Below are positions 38,601-51,200 of a stretch of 64,000 nucleotides of DNA, piece by piece. Position numbers and translations under genes: made by a program. The notes beneath the pieces were generated by a model. That model worked only from the letters and a program-made list of their open reading frames with translations, made no database searches and was not told where the DNA came from. Positions within the stretch are counted from its first letter, which is position 1. Every line of letters starts with the position of its first letter. The stretch spans positions 53,241,304-53,305,303 of the forward strand of contig CM050650.1 in NCBI GenBank assembly GCA_027574665.1, written 5' to 3'. Source of the stretch: Rhynochetos jubatus (lineage: Eukaryota > Chordata > Aves > Eurypygiformes > Rhynochetidae).

Positions 38601-40445
38601 TAAATGAGAGCCAAAAAATAATCCTTAAAAAATTCAGTTCTAAATTTGTCAAAATATATGTCTAAACATATGTCTTCTATGTCAACCATACCAGCACTGC
38701 AAAACAACATGACAATACCAGAATTTCTTAGGCCTGTGTTTTCCTGGAGTGTTCTGAAACTGTGGCAAAAAATAAAGTTGATGGGAAACACCATTCAAAA
38801 TGGCAAATTCCAATTTTCTTATATTAATGAAGTTTTGTTCTAGGGAATTCTGTGGTCTCTTTTACTCCTGTGCTGCTGGTGTTTGTGCATATGTTTAACT
38901 TTACTCCCCTGAATAGTCACATCAAATCCTGTAAAACCAACCATAATTTTAGAGTTAACAATGGAGATGAGAGCTTGCAAGTTCTGGAGTGCACTTTACC
39001 TTTCCAGTGTTAAACTACAGCTAAAAATTTTCTAACTTTCACCTTCAGTAGAGGAGTTCTAGTCCCTTGCAACATCTTGCAATTTTGCAAGTCTAGAAAC
39101 AAAAGAACAGTTTGCAGTTTTGGGGCTATATTTTCTTAAGTATCATGTTTCAGAGCCCTTGTTAAGTTTAGAATAATGCATAATCGAAGGTGGAAATTAT
39201 CTTCCTGCTCTAAATTTGTCTCTGTGGACTTGTAGACCTTAGTATCGCTTGCCAAGATTTAGTTAATAAAACATGAAAAGGATTTTTTTTCTTTGACTGT
39301 GAAATGAAGTATTTTCTGTTGCTCCATTTACAAAATATTTTTAAAAACAAAACCTGTTTTCTGAAGTGAAAAACTAGATTCAGATACTGATACACTTAGC
39401 AAATCATTGCTCCTGAAAACTGATATCATTTTATGGTGTTTCATACCTTTCTATAAACAAAGGTCATATCATGCCAGTAAACGCTGCCCAAGGAGTCTTT
39501 TTTTTTCCCTGCTCATATTGTTTTTTGATGGCTTCTGTTAATGCCTAAGAGGAAATATTACATATTTCATTTATAATACTATTTTATGCTGTACAATGTA
39601 TATGAAGTATTTTGATTTGTTATTTGTCCTTTGAACCGATGTAACTTCAAAGATTTACAAACCAAACCCTAATTTTTTTTTATCTCTGCAAGCTCCTAAA
39701 TGACCCCTTTGTTTGTCTTACATGAAAAATAAGTAAGCAAGGAGAATCAGAAAAATCTATTATATCATTAGAGTTGTCTAATTTCACAAATATTAAAATG
39801 GGACCATTTCTAAGGGACATCTGCTTTTTTATCATACTTTTCCTGGTATTTTTACTGTATCTGCACAGTCACCAGAATCTGTCATTCGTTGACTCTTTCA
39901 TTTCCACAAACGGAAAAATTCAAGGCAGCCTTTTGTTATATATCTGGACTCACAAATTAATATAACCTGTTAAGACCTAATGAGGGAACTGCAGTTTATA
40001 TAATAGGACAGATGTACTTTAGATAGTGGGAATCGCTAACAAGTACTTGTTCATGAACTTTGGCTTGGACACTTTTATCAGTTTAAATATATTTTAAAAT
40101 ATATATATATAATGCATATATTTATTTTCTCACATATTTTCTGATAGCATTAGCAGGATGTAGCTAAAGTACTGGCATGAGATATTCTCAGTTTAGGCAG
40201 AGATAGCGATTAATGCCATTTCATAAGACAGCTATTCAATATAAATGTATAACAATGAAAAAATGTATGATGTTAATATAATTAATGTGACAGCACTGAT
40301 GTGAAGATCTCTCTAACATCAGCTATAAGCCACCAAAACAATTTAATCTGTGCATAGCAAATAATTTCTGGAACACTTCTTTATAGGAAGTATGCTCCTT
40401 AAAGAAGAGATTATAAATTCTTTGTCTTTATTATGCTGACATAAT

Positions 40446-40640
40446 TTACATTATAGAAAATAAAATAAGCCAAAGCAGGAAACAAAAGTTGATGTTAATA
40501 TAACAGGTCATGATATAAAATTGCCACTTCTTGCTTAATTTTTTCAGTATGGCTAAAACCCTGTTCCAGTCTTCTAGGCCTGGGAAGAGCGTGTCATCTT
40601 CAGCTTGGCACTCTCTCAAAATTTTCACACTTTCTTGCAT
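40446..40640 (-). other. Small unrecognised frame with nearby poly(A) hexamer
   Basis: A 64-codon minus-strand frame starts with ATG. Its first two thirds look like a charged amphipathic helix (for example KILRECQAEDD and LAILKKLSKKW) and its C-terminal third is strongly hydrophobic. An AATAAA hexamer on the same strand (40427-40432) lies about 14 bases past the stop. I do not recognise the protein and see no good splice acceptor upstream. A chance frame is the default reading. A tail exon or decayed gene is possible. Confidence 0.12.
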
Positions 40641-43600
40641 AAAAATTTTAGAAATACTTCCTACATTACATTTCTAAGAAAATGCCTTTCTCATTCTACT
40701 TACAGCAGCACTCTTATCTCACATGACAGTTACTGCAACATTCTTTTCTTCTTCTCTTGTTGACCTTCAAGCACATTGTCCTCGTGCTTCTCTCCAGAAC
40801 CCTTCATACACTAGAAGAAAGGCCCATGACTACTCACAGAGCTACCTCATTATTTTTCTTTCCTGTCTTCCTTATAATTTTCCTTTGCTTTGATGTTTAT
40901 AAACTTTTGACATAGAACATATATTGATCAATAAATACTATTTCTTTACTCTTAGTCTGCTCACTTAGCCTAAGCTTTCTGAACGGCAGAGGATGTCTTG
41001 TGGTCCTTATTTCCACAGTGCCAAGGGCAATGGGTCTTCATCCATGACTAAAACACCTAACTGCTATAATATTCCAAATAGCAACTTGTATTCTCAATGA
41101 GTAGGTCTCTATCCATAAATAGATAGATAAACAGGATTTTAGAAGCTTGAATTAGGAAGTAATGTGTTGTAGGGCATTTTCATGCTAAAGCCTTAAGGAA
41201 GCGGCATGACTGACTTTTGTGCTGGGAGTTCCCATTGTACATTTCTATTTTATATGCCCAAGGAAACCCTCCTCCACAAGCAGACTTCAGTTTGTCTTGT
41301 TCAGGAAAAACTGCTGGCTGCTTCAGGGGAAGATTAGAAAATGTCCATAGAGGAAAATTATGTGAAAAATATGATAGAAAGTTTGTTTAATCCTATCGGT
41401 TCATCACTGGCTTATATCCTGAAGCAGGAATATCTAACAGTATTTGTTTTCTCAAAGGAAAAACAATCCTTCATGTAAATTATTGTATGTATAACTATAA
41501 TTCTGGCTTTGTAGATTTTTGAGGGAGGAATAACTAAAAGAAAAAAAAAGAAACACACTCTTTGGTATAAATTTTGTCATTTTTCCCAATCTTCTCTCAT
41601 TAGGAAAAAGCAAAGAAGAGAAATAGTCACTGACTTCAGAACAGAGATTAGGAAATAATATGGAAATTAATTACCAACAAAGTAGTAGGATTAATGGCAA
41701 AAAGACAGTTATATTAACATGCATAACTCAGTAAGTTAAAGATAAAACTGAACTCATGACATTAATAGTCGTTGCTAGTTCCTGCAGAAAAGGAAAAAAA
41801 TACCCAAGGCAATGATGGCTTAGACACTCTTGTAAAAATGAAGATTCTACTTTTTTCCTGTAAGTGAATGGAATGCTACAGGGAGAAGCACAAAGGAAAA
41901 GCCTGAGAGTGTATAGCAATAAAAAGAAATGGCTTTATGAATGAACTCTGTGGCACTAGGAAGCAAATAAAGAGACCACTAGGTCTAATGGATGACAAAT
42001 GCAAAACGTCAGCATATGTAGAGACATTCTTGAAAGAAAAGGACATAACAAAATGACAAATCCAAGATAGGTTTGCTATGAACAAGCATTCTAAGTCAAA
42101 GCTAAAACCCTATATTTAAAGGCATCATTACTAGAAAAAGATAAGTATGCTGTGTCTCTTAATTCATTCACTGTAGTAACAATTAATAGAAACTAGGGAG
42201 ATATAAAACATTAAATGCAAATTTACTCCCTTTTAAAAAGTGCTCAGGCAGGAAGGAATATCTTTGCACAGAACAATGAAAACAAAGCAAAAGCAAGTAA
42301 TTGAAAAAGAAATAAATCTATAAGGCTACTTAACAGTACCTTCAGAAGCACTGAACTTTCTCATGTCAATTATCTTCCTCACACTGATTTTATTTTAGGT
42401 TTTCATAACACGAAATTTCTAACCTTGTTGGACTAACACGCATGTGCAGCCTAGCCATGTATGATGTCTTTGGAAGGGTTACACCATTACGGTAAGAAAT
42501 GCTTAGGGACTGCCTGAGCTACAGGTCTTGTTTTTGACTATGCCATACAAGCTGATAACCTGCTGTGAAGAGGTGGTAAGAAAACCCCTTCATATTGGAA
42601 TAAATTAATGTGGCCAGTGTTATTTTCCAGATAATTACAATAGCACCACATTTTGCTTTTGAGATTCCTGGCACTGTAAGATGACATTTAGAGCTACAGT
42701 ATCTAAAGACTAGTCTGCGTGTCTGCTTACTCACTGCAGCAAATTCTGGCACTGAACTCACCTCAGGAAAATGCAGTGTCCCTGCTCAGAGAAATACAAG
42801 ACTTCAGACATGCTGTTTCTTGCATTTTTCATATTACGTAATAGCCACAATTAAGAAAAGGTCTTTGAGCTCTGATTTAAAGAAACACCACCTGAACAGA
42901 GACTCTGAATCCTGAAACCATTGTTGACAGAGAGAAGATAAGCTCCCACTTGAAGGAACGTGATTATTCTCATTAATGTGCACACCATAGTAGTTTGTGT
43001 ATCCCTAGTTATGAAATAGGTCTCTGGATCTTCTGAGTATCTTGCAAATCCAGAAGGAAAGGATGCACTGAGGATGACTGGGGCCACCTGAATGCCAGCC
43101 ATTTGTTCTAATTCATGCACATTGATGTACACCTGGCATTCTCATTCCCTGTTGGCAAAAAAATCAGTGCTTGAATCCCACTTAGGTGCTGTCATCACCT
43201 TCCATCAGCACTGGGAAGTGTCACTGTGTATTTGTGTTGGACATCCAACTAAAAAAATCATGTCATCAAGTAAGAAATCATTGTGTGATCAAGGTGTTAC
43301 TTAAAAATAAGGTGTCTTAGACAAATAATTCCTGAATAAATACTTGAAGACACTGTGTTCAAACGGGAAATATCAATACCGCTTATACTTCTAGGTTCCT
43401 GTCTTGGAAGTGAACTTAATCGTCAAATATTCAAATGCAATTCCGTTAAGATAAATGTATGTTTACACTGGGTTTAGCTTGAAAAATTTGATTTGATAAT
43501 TTACATTAATGTTGTAGCTTATTGACAGTTTAGCTAATGCCTCTTGCATCTTCTGTGCAATTGTTTGACAACATTGCTTTATGACTTTCCTGAGCTGTCA

Positions 43601-44308
43601 AACACACTGAATCTACATTTCCACATGAGCATGCATGAATGGTTCAGTAGCTTCTGTGTACATGAAAGCCAGAATGATGAAACACAGAAATGCAGTTAAA
43701 GGCATAGATAACCAAACCCAATTACTCTACATAGTTTGCACTCTGTTGACTCTGGTAATTTTAATTGTTTTCAGTCACAAACAAGACAAAGGTCGACATG
43801 AATGTGAATCATACTGTGTCATGTGGTTCTTGCAGATTTACAAACAGGTTTGTCAGCAGTTCTGGCACACAGCAGCTTCATGATGGTACCAAATGTTTTA
43901 TGTCTAAAGCTCATTAGTTTTTTTCTTTGCCTTACAAAAATAGAAATCTGTGCAATAGAATCAGGAGACTGAACTCAAACTGTACATCACAGTTATCTTT
44001 CCTTGAAATGCCTGCCTCAGGTAGGGCCATTAACATATTCAAACTGATCCATTGTCATTATAGAATGAGGAAGTAGGTCAGTTACAAAGAAAATTGATAT
44101 ATTCCTCTCAGCAAGAATCAGTCTGATGGTTTATTTGTAGATATAATGTAGTAACAGGGAGTGAAAAAATTTATGCTGGAGTATCCAAGCTAAGAACAAA
44201 GGTATCTTACACTTTCTATACCATTGCCTGCACATTTAAATGCACTATGTCCTCACTAACTACACCAAGAATTTTCTTTGCATAGACTCTATCCATAAGA
44301 AATTATCA

Positions 44309-44340
44309 AATGAATGAATGAGAGAGAGAGAAAAGAGAGG
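44309..44340. repeat. TGAA/GA-rich simple repeat
   Basis: AATGAATGAATGAGAGAGAGAG followed by AAAAGAGAGG. Ordinary purine microsatellite. Confidence 0.7.
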
Positions 44341-44840
44341 TCAAATATGCTGGCTAAAATGAAATTGCTATTAGAAACTTTGGAAGGATAATCTCCCTGT
44401 TTGTTTAACTTCTGATTTTGCACATTACAGAAACAGTTGGTTTAGTTGTTGGAACATACAAGGGCTTTTCGTACCTCACAATTTCTAACCAGTAGGTTAC
44501 GTTTTTTCCTGTGACATTGATTGTACACAGCATAGCCAGTATGACTAAAAGCTGATGTATGCATTTCTAAAATATTTCATTTGGGTAACATATGTATCTT
44601 AGGCCTGATTTGTTTAAAATCTGTATGCATGAATACCTCACTGGCACAGGATCCTAAGTGATGAAACACTGGAAACTGCCAAGAGGAAAAGGGAGTATTC
44701 ACTCTCTGGCTTTGTCACGATAGAAGCAGGATGGCCTGGAGGTGGGGCAATTGCAATCACTACATGGCCACTGCCAAGCTGGACACAGGATGCCCTTATT
44801 CCTTAGAGGTTTTCTAAGATGCTGAAATAACTTGTTTGTT

Positions 44841-44876
44841 GGGTTGGGGGGGGCTGGGGGGGGGCTGGGTGGGGGC
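44841..44876 (+). repeat. G-rich tip of the LTR, possible quadruplex
   Basis: The tract contains GGGTTGGGGGGGG, CTGGGGGGGGG and CTGGGTGGGGG, that is, at least four G-runs of three or more with short loops. This satisfies the usual quadruplex pattern on the plus strand. Confidence 0.65.
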
Positions 44877-45010
44877 ACAGGGTGGCTCCTGTGAGAAGTT
44901 GCTAGAAGCTTCCCCTGCTCCAGGTCAGACCCTCCTCTGGCCATGGCTGAGCCAGTCAGCGCCTCTGTGATGGACATGTCTAAGAGGGGAAAAAGAACCC
45001 GCAGCAGAGA

Positions 45011-45451
45011 GTGGAGGTGGGATGTGAGAGCAGGTACTCACAGACACCCAGGTCAGTGCAGAAAGGCAGGGGGGAAGTGGCCAGAGCAGAGGTTCCCCTG
45101 CAGCCCGTGGTGAGAGGGCAGGCTGTGCCCCTGCAGCCATGGAGGGTCACAGGGGAGCAGATACCCACTGTAGTCTGGGGGGGCCCCCACGCCAGAGCAG
45201 GTGGCTGTGCCCCCAAAACCCGTGACTCCGTTGGAAGCCTGCGCTGGAGCAGGCTGCCCCTGAAGGACTGCACCCTGTGGAAGGGACCCACGCTGCAGCA
45301 GTTCACGAATAACTGCAGCCTGTGGGAAGGACTCACATCAGAGAAGTTCACAGAGGACTGTCTCTCGTGTGAGGGACCCCACGCTGAAGCAGAGGCAGAG
45401 TCTGAGGATCACTGCCTCTCAGGAGGAAGGAGCGGTAGAGACAACGTATGA
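45011..45451 (+). other. Open frame inside the LTR encoding 15-residue repeats
   Basis: A 146-codon frame lies wholly inside the LTR. Its second half shows a repeated pattern of about 15 residues with a Cys and an E/K-G pair: LKDCTLWKGPTLQQ, FTNNCSLWEGLTSEK and FTEDCLSCEGPH. The N-terminal half has two VPLQP motifs (EVPLQPVV and AVPLQPW). The units arise from the 45-bp DNA repeat, whose length is a multiple of three. LTRs rarely encode proteins, so this is more likely a by-product of tandem duplication than a gene. No signal peptide or known domain is visible. Confidence 0.2.
45255..45392 (+). repeat. Tandem repeat, three ~45-bp units
   Basis: Units run 45255-45301 (47 bp), 45302-45346 (45 bp) and 45347-45392 (46 bp). 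Each has a core like GACTGCACCCTGTGGAAGG followed by GACCCACGCTG..GCAG, with substitutions between units. Confidence 0.75.
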
Positions 45452-45807
45452 TGAACTGACCACAACTCCTATTCCCTGTCCCCCTGTGCTGCTGGAGGGG
45501 AGGAGGTAGAGAAATGGGGAGCAAAACTGAGTCCAGGCAGAAGGGAGGGGTCGGGGAAAGGTGTTTTTAAGATCTGGTTTTATCTCTCATTGTCCTACTC
45601 TGATTTGATTGTCAACAAATTAAATTGATTTTCCTTCTCCAAGTCAAGTCTGTTTTTCCCATGACCATAACTGAGGAGTGATCCCTCCCTGTCCTTATCT
45701 TGACCCACCAGCCTTTCCTTGTATTTTCTTCTCCCCATCCCACCCTGGGGAGAAGTGAGTGAGCAGCCGCTTGGTCTTTTGTTGCCAGCTGGGCCTAAAC
45801 CAGGACA

Positions 45808-46530
45808 ACTTGCAAATAAACTGATTGGCAAACTGTAAGCCAGTGATGATGAACTTCTGGCTAGCAAAAAGGAAAGAGAATTCGTGCTGTGACTGTAGCT
45901 ACAGAGACTTTCACAGCTGACAAAATGTGGGAGGATTGTTTTTCTTTTTTTTTTTTTTTTTCCTAAAACATAAAAAGTAATGATAAGGGTATCAGGGCCC
46001 AGATTTTGCCACAATACCTTCTCTTCAGTGCTGTGATTTTTCAGTGCACAAAACTAAAGAATAACAATTCCTGTGCCTATCTCCTTGGGCACCAGGAAGA
46101 AATATATTCATTTGCCTGGGCAGACTTTTGAAATTGATTGATTTGACATCATTTCCATGCTGCCTCTGTGATAAGTCCCCTCAGGGTGCGGGTAGGAAGT
46201 GGTTGCAATATAGACCATTATATTTTCAGTGTCTGATATCCGTGCAGTGCCCATTACCTCCACCTCAGAACCTCATAAGCTTTGACTCAATTTCTCTCTA
46301 GCTGTGCTGTGAAGACATATAATGCTGCTACTCTGATTTATCAGTGGTGAAAATGATGTGTTGGAAGGCTAAGATCTACATATTTAGATACTTCATTCCA
46401 ACTAACCCCACCTGTGAAAAAAATTAAATCAGTAGGATAGGGGCATGTTTTTACCCCCAAAGATTTTGTTAAAGCAGTTTAGGGTACTACAGAGGCTTAT
46501 GGAATCAGTGGAATTGGACCTGTATTGTGA
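45808..46530. other. Spacer between LTR and CR1 copy
   Basis: The only feature is a (T)17 tract at 45945-45961. No gene or named repeat is visible. Confidence 0.5.
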
Positions 46531-46935
46531 ACAAGTCTTATGAGGAGTAACTGAGGGAGCTGTAGTTGTTTAGCCTGAAGAAGAGGAGGCTGAGGGGAGA
46601 CCTGATCGCTCTCTACAGCTACCTGAAAGGAGGTTGTAGGGAGGTGGGTGCTGGTCTGTTCTCCCAGGTAACTGGTGATAGGACAAGAAGAAACGGCCTC
46701 AAGTTGCATCAGGGGAGGTTTGGATTAGATATTAGGATAAACTTCTTCACTGAAAGAGTGGTCAGGCATTGGAACAGGCTGCCCGGGGAAGTGGTGGAGT
46801 CACCATCCCTGGAGAAGTTCAAGGAATGTGTAGATGTGGTGCTTGAGGACATGGTCTAGTGGGTGTGGTAGTGTTGGGTTGATGGTTGGACTAGATGATC
46901 TGATAGATATTTTGCAACCTTAGTGATTCTGTGGA
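46531..46935 (+). mobile_element. CR1 LINE, 5'-truncated, plus strand
   Basis: The segment covers the last ~110 codons of CR1 ORF2 plus the 3' tail. The frame beginning at 46566 stays open for 97 codons and reads [50 protein letters not shown] and [12 protein letters not shown] before a stop at the natural end of ORF2. Its reading frame is better preserved than that of the 13.9-kb relative, which has an indel in this part. The 3' tail ends GTTGGACTAGATGATCTGATAG...AGTGATTCTGTGG. Confidence 0.9.
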
Positions 46936-48242
46936 TTGGGTGCTCTAACTACATATCCAGCCTTCCTCCCTTATCGGTTATTTCCAGCATCTCAGTATTC
47001 ATCTCCTTATAGGAGAATATGTATTTAGTGTCAGGAGTAGAGGTGAGTTTATTTACTCACTGTTAGATCAGTACACCACCTTGCCTGAGAGAATTTACAC
47101 ACAAAGCTATTATTAACCTAGGCATGTAACTGCATCCTTAGCATTTGTTTCTGGACATATATATCCTATCTATGAACTGGAATGACACTAACCTTGTGTT
47201 TGAATGAGTCTTTAGTGCAGAAGCAGCTCAGTAACACAGAGAACCCCCCCTTCTTTTTTCTTTTTTTTTTTTTTTTGGCGTATGCAAAGCCTGCTGTTAA
47301 TGTGCTTGGCCTTAGGGCACCAGGAACTCCACAAAGGTTTATTCACATTTGACTGCTGTGTAAAAGGTTCATGCAGGTGAATGGGAACTTTCCCAGGAAA
47401 CTAGTAGATTCTGGCTACTAGATTTTTGTTTCAGCTTCTGAGTTGCCTCTGATGTGGTTCATATTCTTCCTTGTGCTTTCAGTGTTGCTCATAAGACTCT
47501 TCAGGCATAATTATTTTGTTATTTGTCTGACTGTTTTTCACTTGGACTGCTCATGACCTTATCCAAATGCCTCAAAATCGATCAGTGATGTTCAATGAAC
47601 CTTTACTAGTTAGAAGTTGGAATGGTATCTTCCCTTTTGTTCATTGTACGTTGTTCTGTGCACACCTGAATGGCTTTCTCCTACTCTGCCAGACACTTTA
47701 ACACATACTTTATTGTAAGAACAATTGGCTGGTAGGACAACAACAGCTTTTGGTTCAAGGAAAGGCTGTTTTTTAATTTAAGAGGAAAAACTGTTTTCTT
47801 TAAGTCTGCAACGTGCAACACTAGACTATGCTGAAGTTCAGCCCCGAGGCCTTTGCCAGATGACTGCAAAGATAGAAGCCATCCGTAAAATCTGGATCTC
47901 TGTGCAAACTTCCTCAAGACTAGAGCCATTCAGATCTGAGGCTTTGATTTGCATGACACACTTCTACATATTGACATTTGTCTGTGTCAAAAAACACAAG
48001 TTAAGCCAGTCCAGAGCTTTCCTCTCCACCTGTTGTACAAAGCTGCCACGCAGAAAAATCAAATGTTTACATTACTAAATGGGAAAGCCTGTTAAAACTC
48101 CTGAGCTGTTGATTTCTGCTGTTAGTTTTTCTTTATTTGTTCCTATAAAGATGTCGCTAGCATTTCTTATCAAAACTGAGTATGTGTTGTGTGGTGTTGA
48201 GAACAGTAAATCCCACCAAGTCTGGCTTCTGTTGGGATATGG

Positions 48243-48292
48243 ACTCACAGAACAACAGAGACTGGAAGGCACCTCTGGAGATCATTTCGTCC
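48243..48292 (-). mobile_element. Very short CR1-like 3' remnant, minus strand
   Basis: The plus strand reads ACTCACAGAACAACAGAGACTGG then AAGGCACCTCTGGAGATCAT, which resembles the reverse complement of an old CR1 3' end. Only about 50 bp are convincing. Confidence 0.5.
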
Positions 48293-51200
48293 TGTCACTG
48301 CAGCTCTGTAGTGGAGTCATGTCTGGCCATCAGAAACTCCTGTCAGTGCAGATAAGGGGCTCCTGTACAGCCATAACAGTGGTGTCACTTGGACTAAAAG
48401 CTTGAGGGCAGGCCTTTCTTAGTATAACCACTGCACACCCCTTGAAAACTTGTTCAGAGCTAGTTCTGCTACATCTGAAACTGTGGAGCAAGCTGCGCCT
48501 CTCGTTTGTCTGATTTCAGGCCAGAATATCTATTTTACACACAACCAAAAGATTGGCACACAGGAACATAATGTGATAGCAATTGGATATATAAGGAAGG
48601 AGAAAGAGGGTAGTGACTCTAGCCTTGAACAGAAAACCAATAGGAAACCAATTACAGTCAGCAGACGGGGAAACATCTCTGTCCATCTCTTGCTCTTTCT
48701 CTGTAAGAGCTCAGGGTGACACTGACCTTTCCCTCGTCCTCCCCTATCACTGCCCTGAAAACAAATCTAACAGCTGACAGGCAAGTAGGCGACCACAGTG
48801 ATCAAACACCTCCCAGTATGTGCTAAACAGTAGGCACAGCTGTATGTTTGTCGCTAGACTGCTTCCTCTGCAGAGAAAATCAAATGGCATTTGTTCAATT
48901 CTGACTGGGCTGATATTTCACATCTTGCTTTCCACTCTTTTTGATCTTCAATCTGTTGACTGCATTTCCCTCCACAATAATGAGGGTGCCTGCTGAGGAG
49001 CCACAAAACACGCGAGAGCCAGGGAAGAGTACAGCACAGCCCAAGGTTCATCATAATGGCAATTTAATGGGGCCTCTGGGGACCTGTGCTTGAAGTGGTT
49101 GGGAGACCTCTTACAGTGTAAATTCTTATTTCCCTTGGAGAAAGTGCACTATATAACATTTAAGAGAGTTATGGGAACTTACTGCTATGCCTGATCAGTC
49201 ATTACTTCACAGATGTTCGTGCACCAAGCACCAAATCATGGGCTTTGTGACTGAAAAGAATTTGGCACAGTTTGTCATTTGAAAAACTCTTTTCTGAAAG
49301 GGAAAAAACAACTCTTTTCTAAGAGGGGGTGGTTTTGTTTCAGCTGGTCTATGTCTTTTTAAAAATTACTGCTTCTGTTAAACCATTTCCATTCAAACAC
49401 CTTCTCTCCCTGCTTAGAACTTAAGCTATATACTGCCTAAAACACATTACAGTTTGTCTCAGAAATGTTAAACTCAGTGTCTTAGTTCTCAAGATTAGGT
49501 GCCACAAGGCCATGTAAATTCATTCCTGCAGTGGATCCCTCTTTGGCTTAAAAAGTATCAAATCCCATTAAAAAAAAGTATGGAAAGGAGTGGTGTAACA
49601 TTTGGAAGAAGGAGAGCCCATGAGGAGGCAGCTCTGCCATCTGTACGACATTCATACACCACAGTGGGAATGTGTCGTATTCTGAAGCTAATTTTCTGTT
49701 AGGGATTAGAGAGGGAAATAAATGGGTGGAGAAGTTGCAAGGAATCAGCTGAAGATTATATTTTTGTGAAGAGAACGGTATCCTGGACATAAGAATTATT
49801 TCAGTGTTTGAAAGGAAGAACCTGAGGGTCAAAGGTGCAGAGAAAGCTCTAGCAAGGAACACATTTTGGAAATCACTGGAAGCATTTTTCAGGCTCCATG
49901 AGACCACACTGGGTAGGAAAAAGTTTTTTTAATTTGAGGTAAAAAGTGTAGCCCAGAAAAGAAACCAGCTGTTCCTGATGTTCCCTATCCTGCTCATCAT
50001 TGTCACAGGCATCCTGCAAGCTGCCCTTTTCATCAGACTTATGCAAATCTTGGGTCCAAGCAGAATTAGGCTCTTATTTTTCCACTACAAGAACCAGACA
50101 TTCATTCTTTTCTTTCCAACCACTTTCTCGATCTAGATTTCATTTCAGAGCTATTTACCCATTCAGGTTTAGCTCCCTGTCTTCTTTCTATAAGTCAACA
50201 TTGATCTCCATCTTCTGATTCTTTTAATTAATGCTTATTCACTGAGCCATGCATTGAAAGGAGCTTTACAAAAGACTGCTGCTGCATGGCAAATGAAGCT
50301 GGGGGGCAGTGGTGGGAAGGGTTGGAAGCAAACAGGAGGATACTGCCTTCTTTTTTCTCTGTTACGTTTCATATATCTCATGTTTGCTATAAAAGACAGT
50401 TGTGGTGTGTTGAAGCCAATCTTAGGGAAAAGGAAAGAAAGAGTCAGAAATAGACAAATACCATCCCTAAGTAGCTGAATGGCCAGATCATACATAGAAA
50501 ATACACTTATTTGTCCAGGATAGCTTAGCTACAGGCTGTTTCCAGCAGTCCTTTTCCTTCTGGATGCACAGCTTTGATGCTGTGTGCAAGGAGCGCCTGG
50601 AGAAAAAGTTGCTTATGTCGGGTTAGAAGAGAAGGGAAATAAGAGAAAAAGAGGGAGGGGAGGGAGCCCAAGCTCATCTCCACTCCATAGCTGCCTCAGT
50701 CTCTGCTCTCAGCTCACAGTCACTGGTTCTGTATTTGCTGCCTCCTAAAACATATTTGTTCATGATGGTTGTCACCCATCCAGCCCTTGCCTGTCTATTC
50801 CTAGCTGCCATCCGCACCCTCGGTAGCAGTATCCCACATGATCCTCTTGTCTGCATAGCTTGCAAACCAGCAAACTCATCTAGGGTGGCTTCTACCTTCC
50901 TGCCATCACCCTAAACCCCAAACACCATCAGTGCGCCCAAGCTGCCACCCCAGAGACTACTGACAGCCACAGCAAATGCCCCGTCTTTGGCCTGGCAATG
51001 TTGAGTGCTGAACACGGATGACACATCCAACTTGTGTTACGTGTTCTGACACCAGAGGTTGAGATAGCTGGGAAAGTCTGTCTCTGGCTAGTAAGTTCCA
51101 TATATCACCCGTGCTTGTGAAACATGAACTCTGAATGGGTCTAACTAACAGTGAAATACCTTTCACAGGGCGGTATCTCAGAAAGTCCGTGGGGCCAGCT

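Larger units (their letters stand above)
31583..44834. other. Long unique AT-rich stretch, no gene recognised
   Basis: In 13.2 kb I find no named transposable element and no gene. The longest frame is 136 codons (32079-32489, plus) and is unrecognised. Simple sequence includes G11 (31935-31945), T16 (33633-33648), A17 (35605-35621), an AT repeat near 40100 and a GA-rich tract near 44315. Pyrimidine-rich plus-strand zones lie at about 35000-35600, 37000-37400 and 40690-40900. A 13-base direct repeat (ATAGCTATACAAG) lies near 36795-36820. Confidence 0.5.
44835..45807 (+). mobile_element. ERV-type solo LTR, plus strand, with internal tandem repeat
   Basis: The element begins near TTTGTTGGGTTGGGGGGG, with the canonical TG at 44837, and ends ...CCTAAACCAGGACA at 45807. 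ACTTG lies on both sides (44830-44834 and 45808-45812). That supports a complete solo LTR with a 5-bp duplication, although the left boundary is uncertain by a few bases. Its 3' half matches the inverted fragment at 29869-30288. The middle holds three ~45-bp units (45255-45392). The 5' tip is G-rich. The usual polyadenylation hexamer is mutated. Family name unknown. Confidence 0.72.

Noticed and set aside
45011..45351. Minus-strand frames overlapping the LTR (for example 44980-45351)
   Set aside because: They lie antisense to the LTR repeat and show no family resemblance. Low-complexity GC-rich sequence explains their length.
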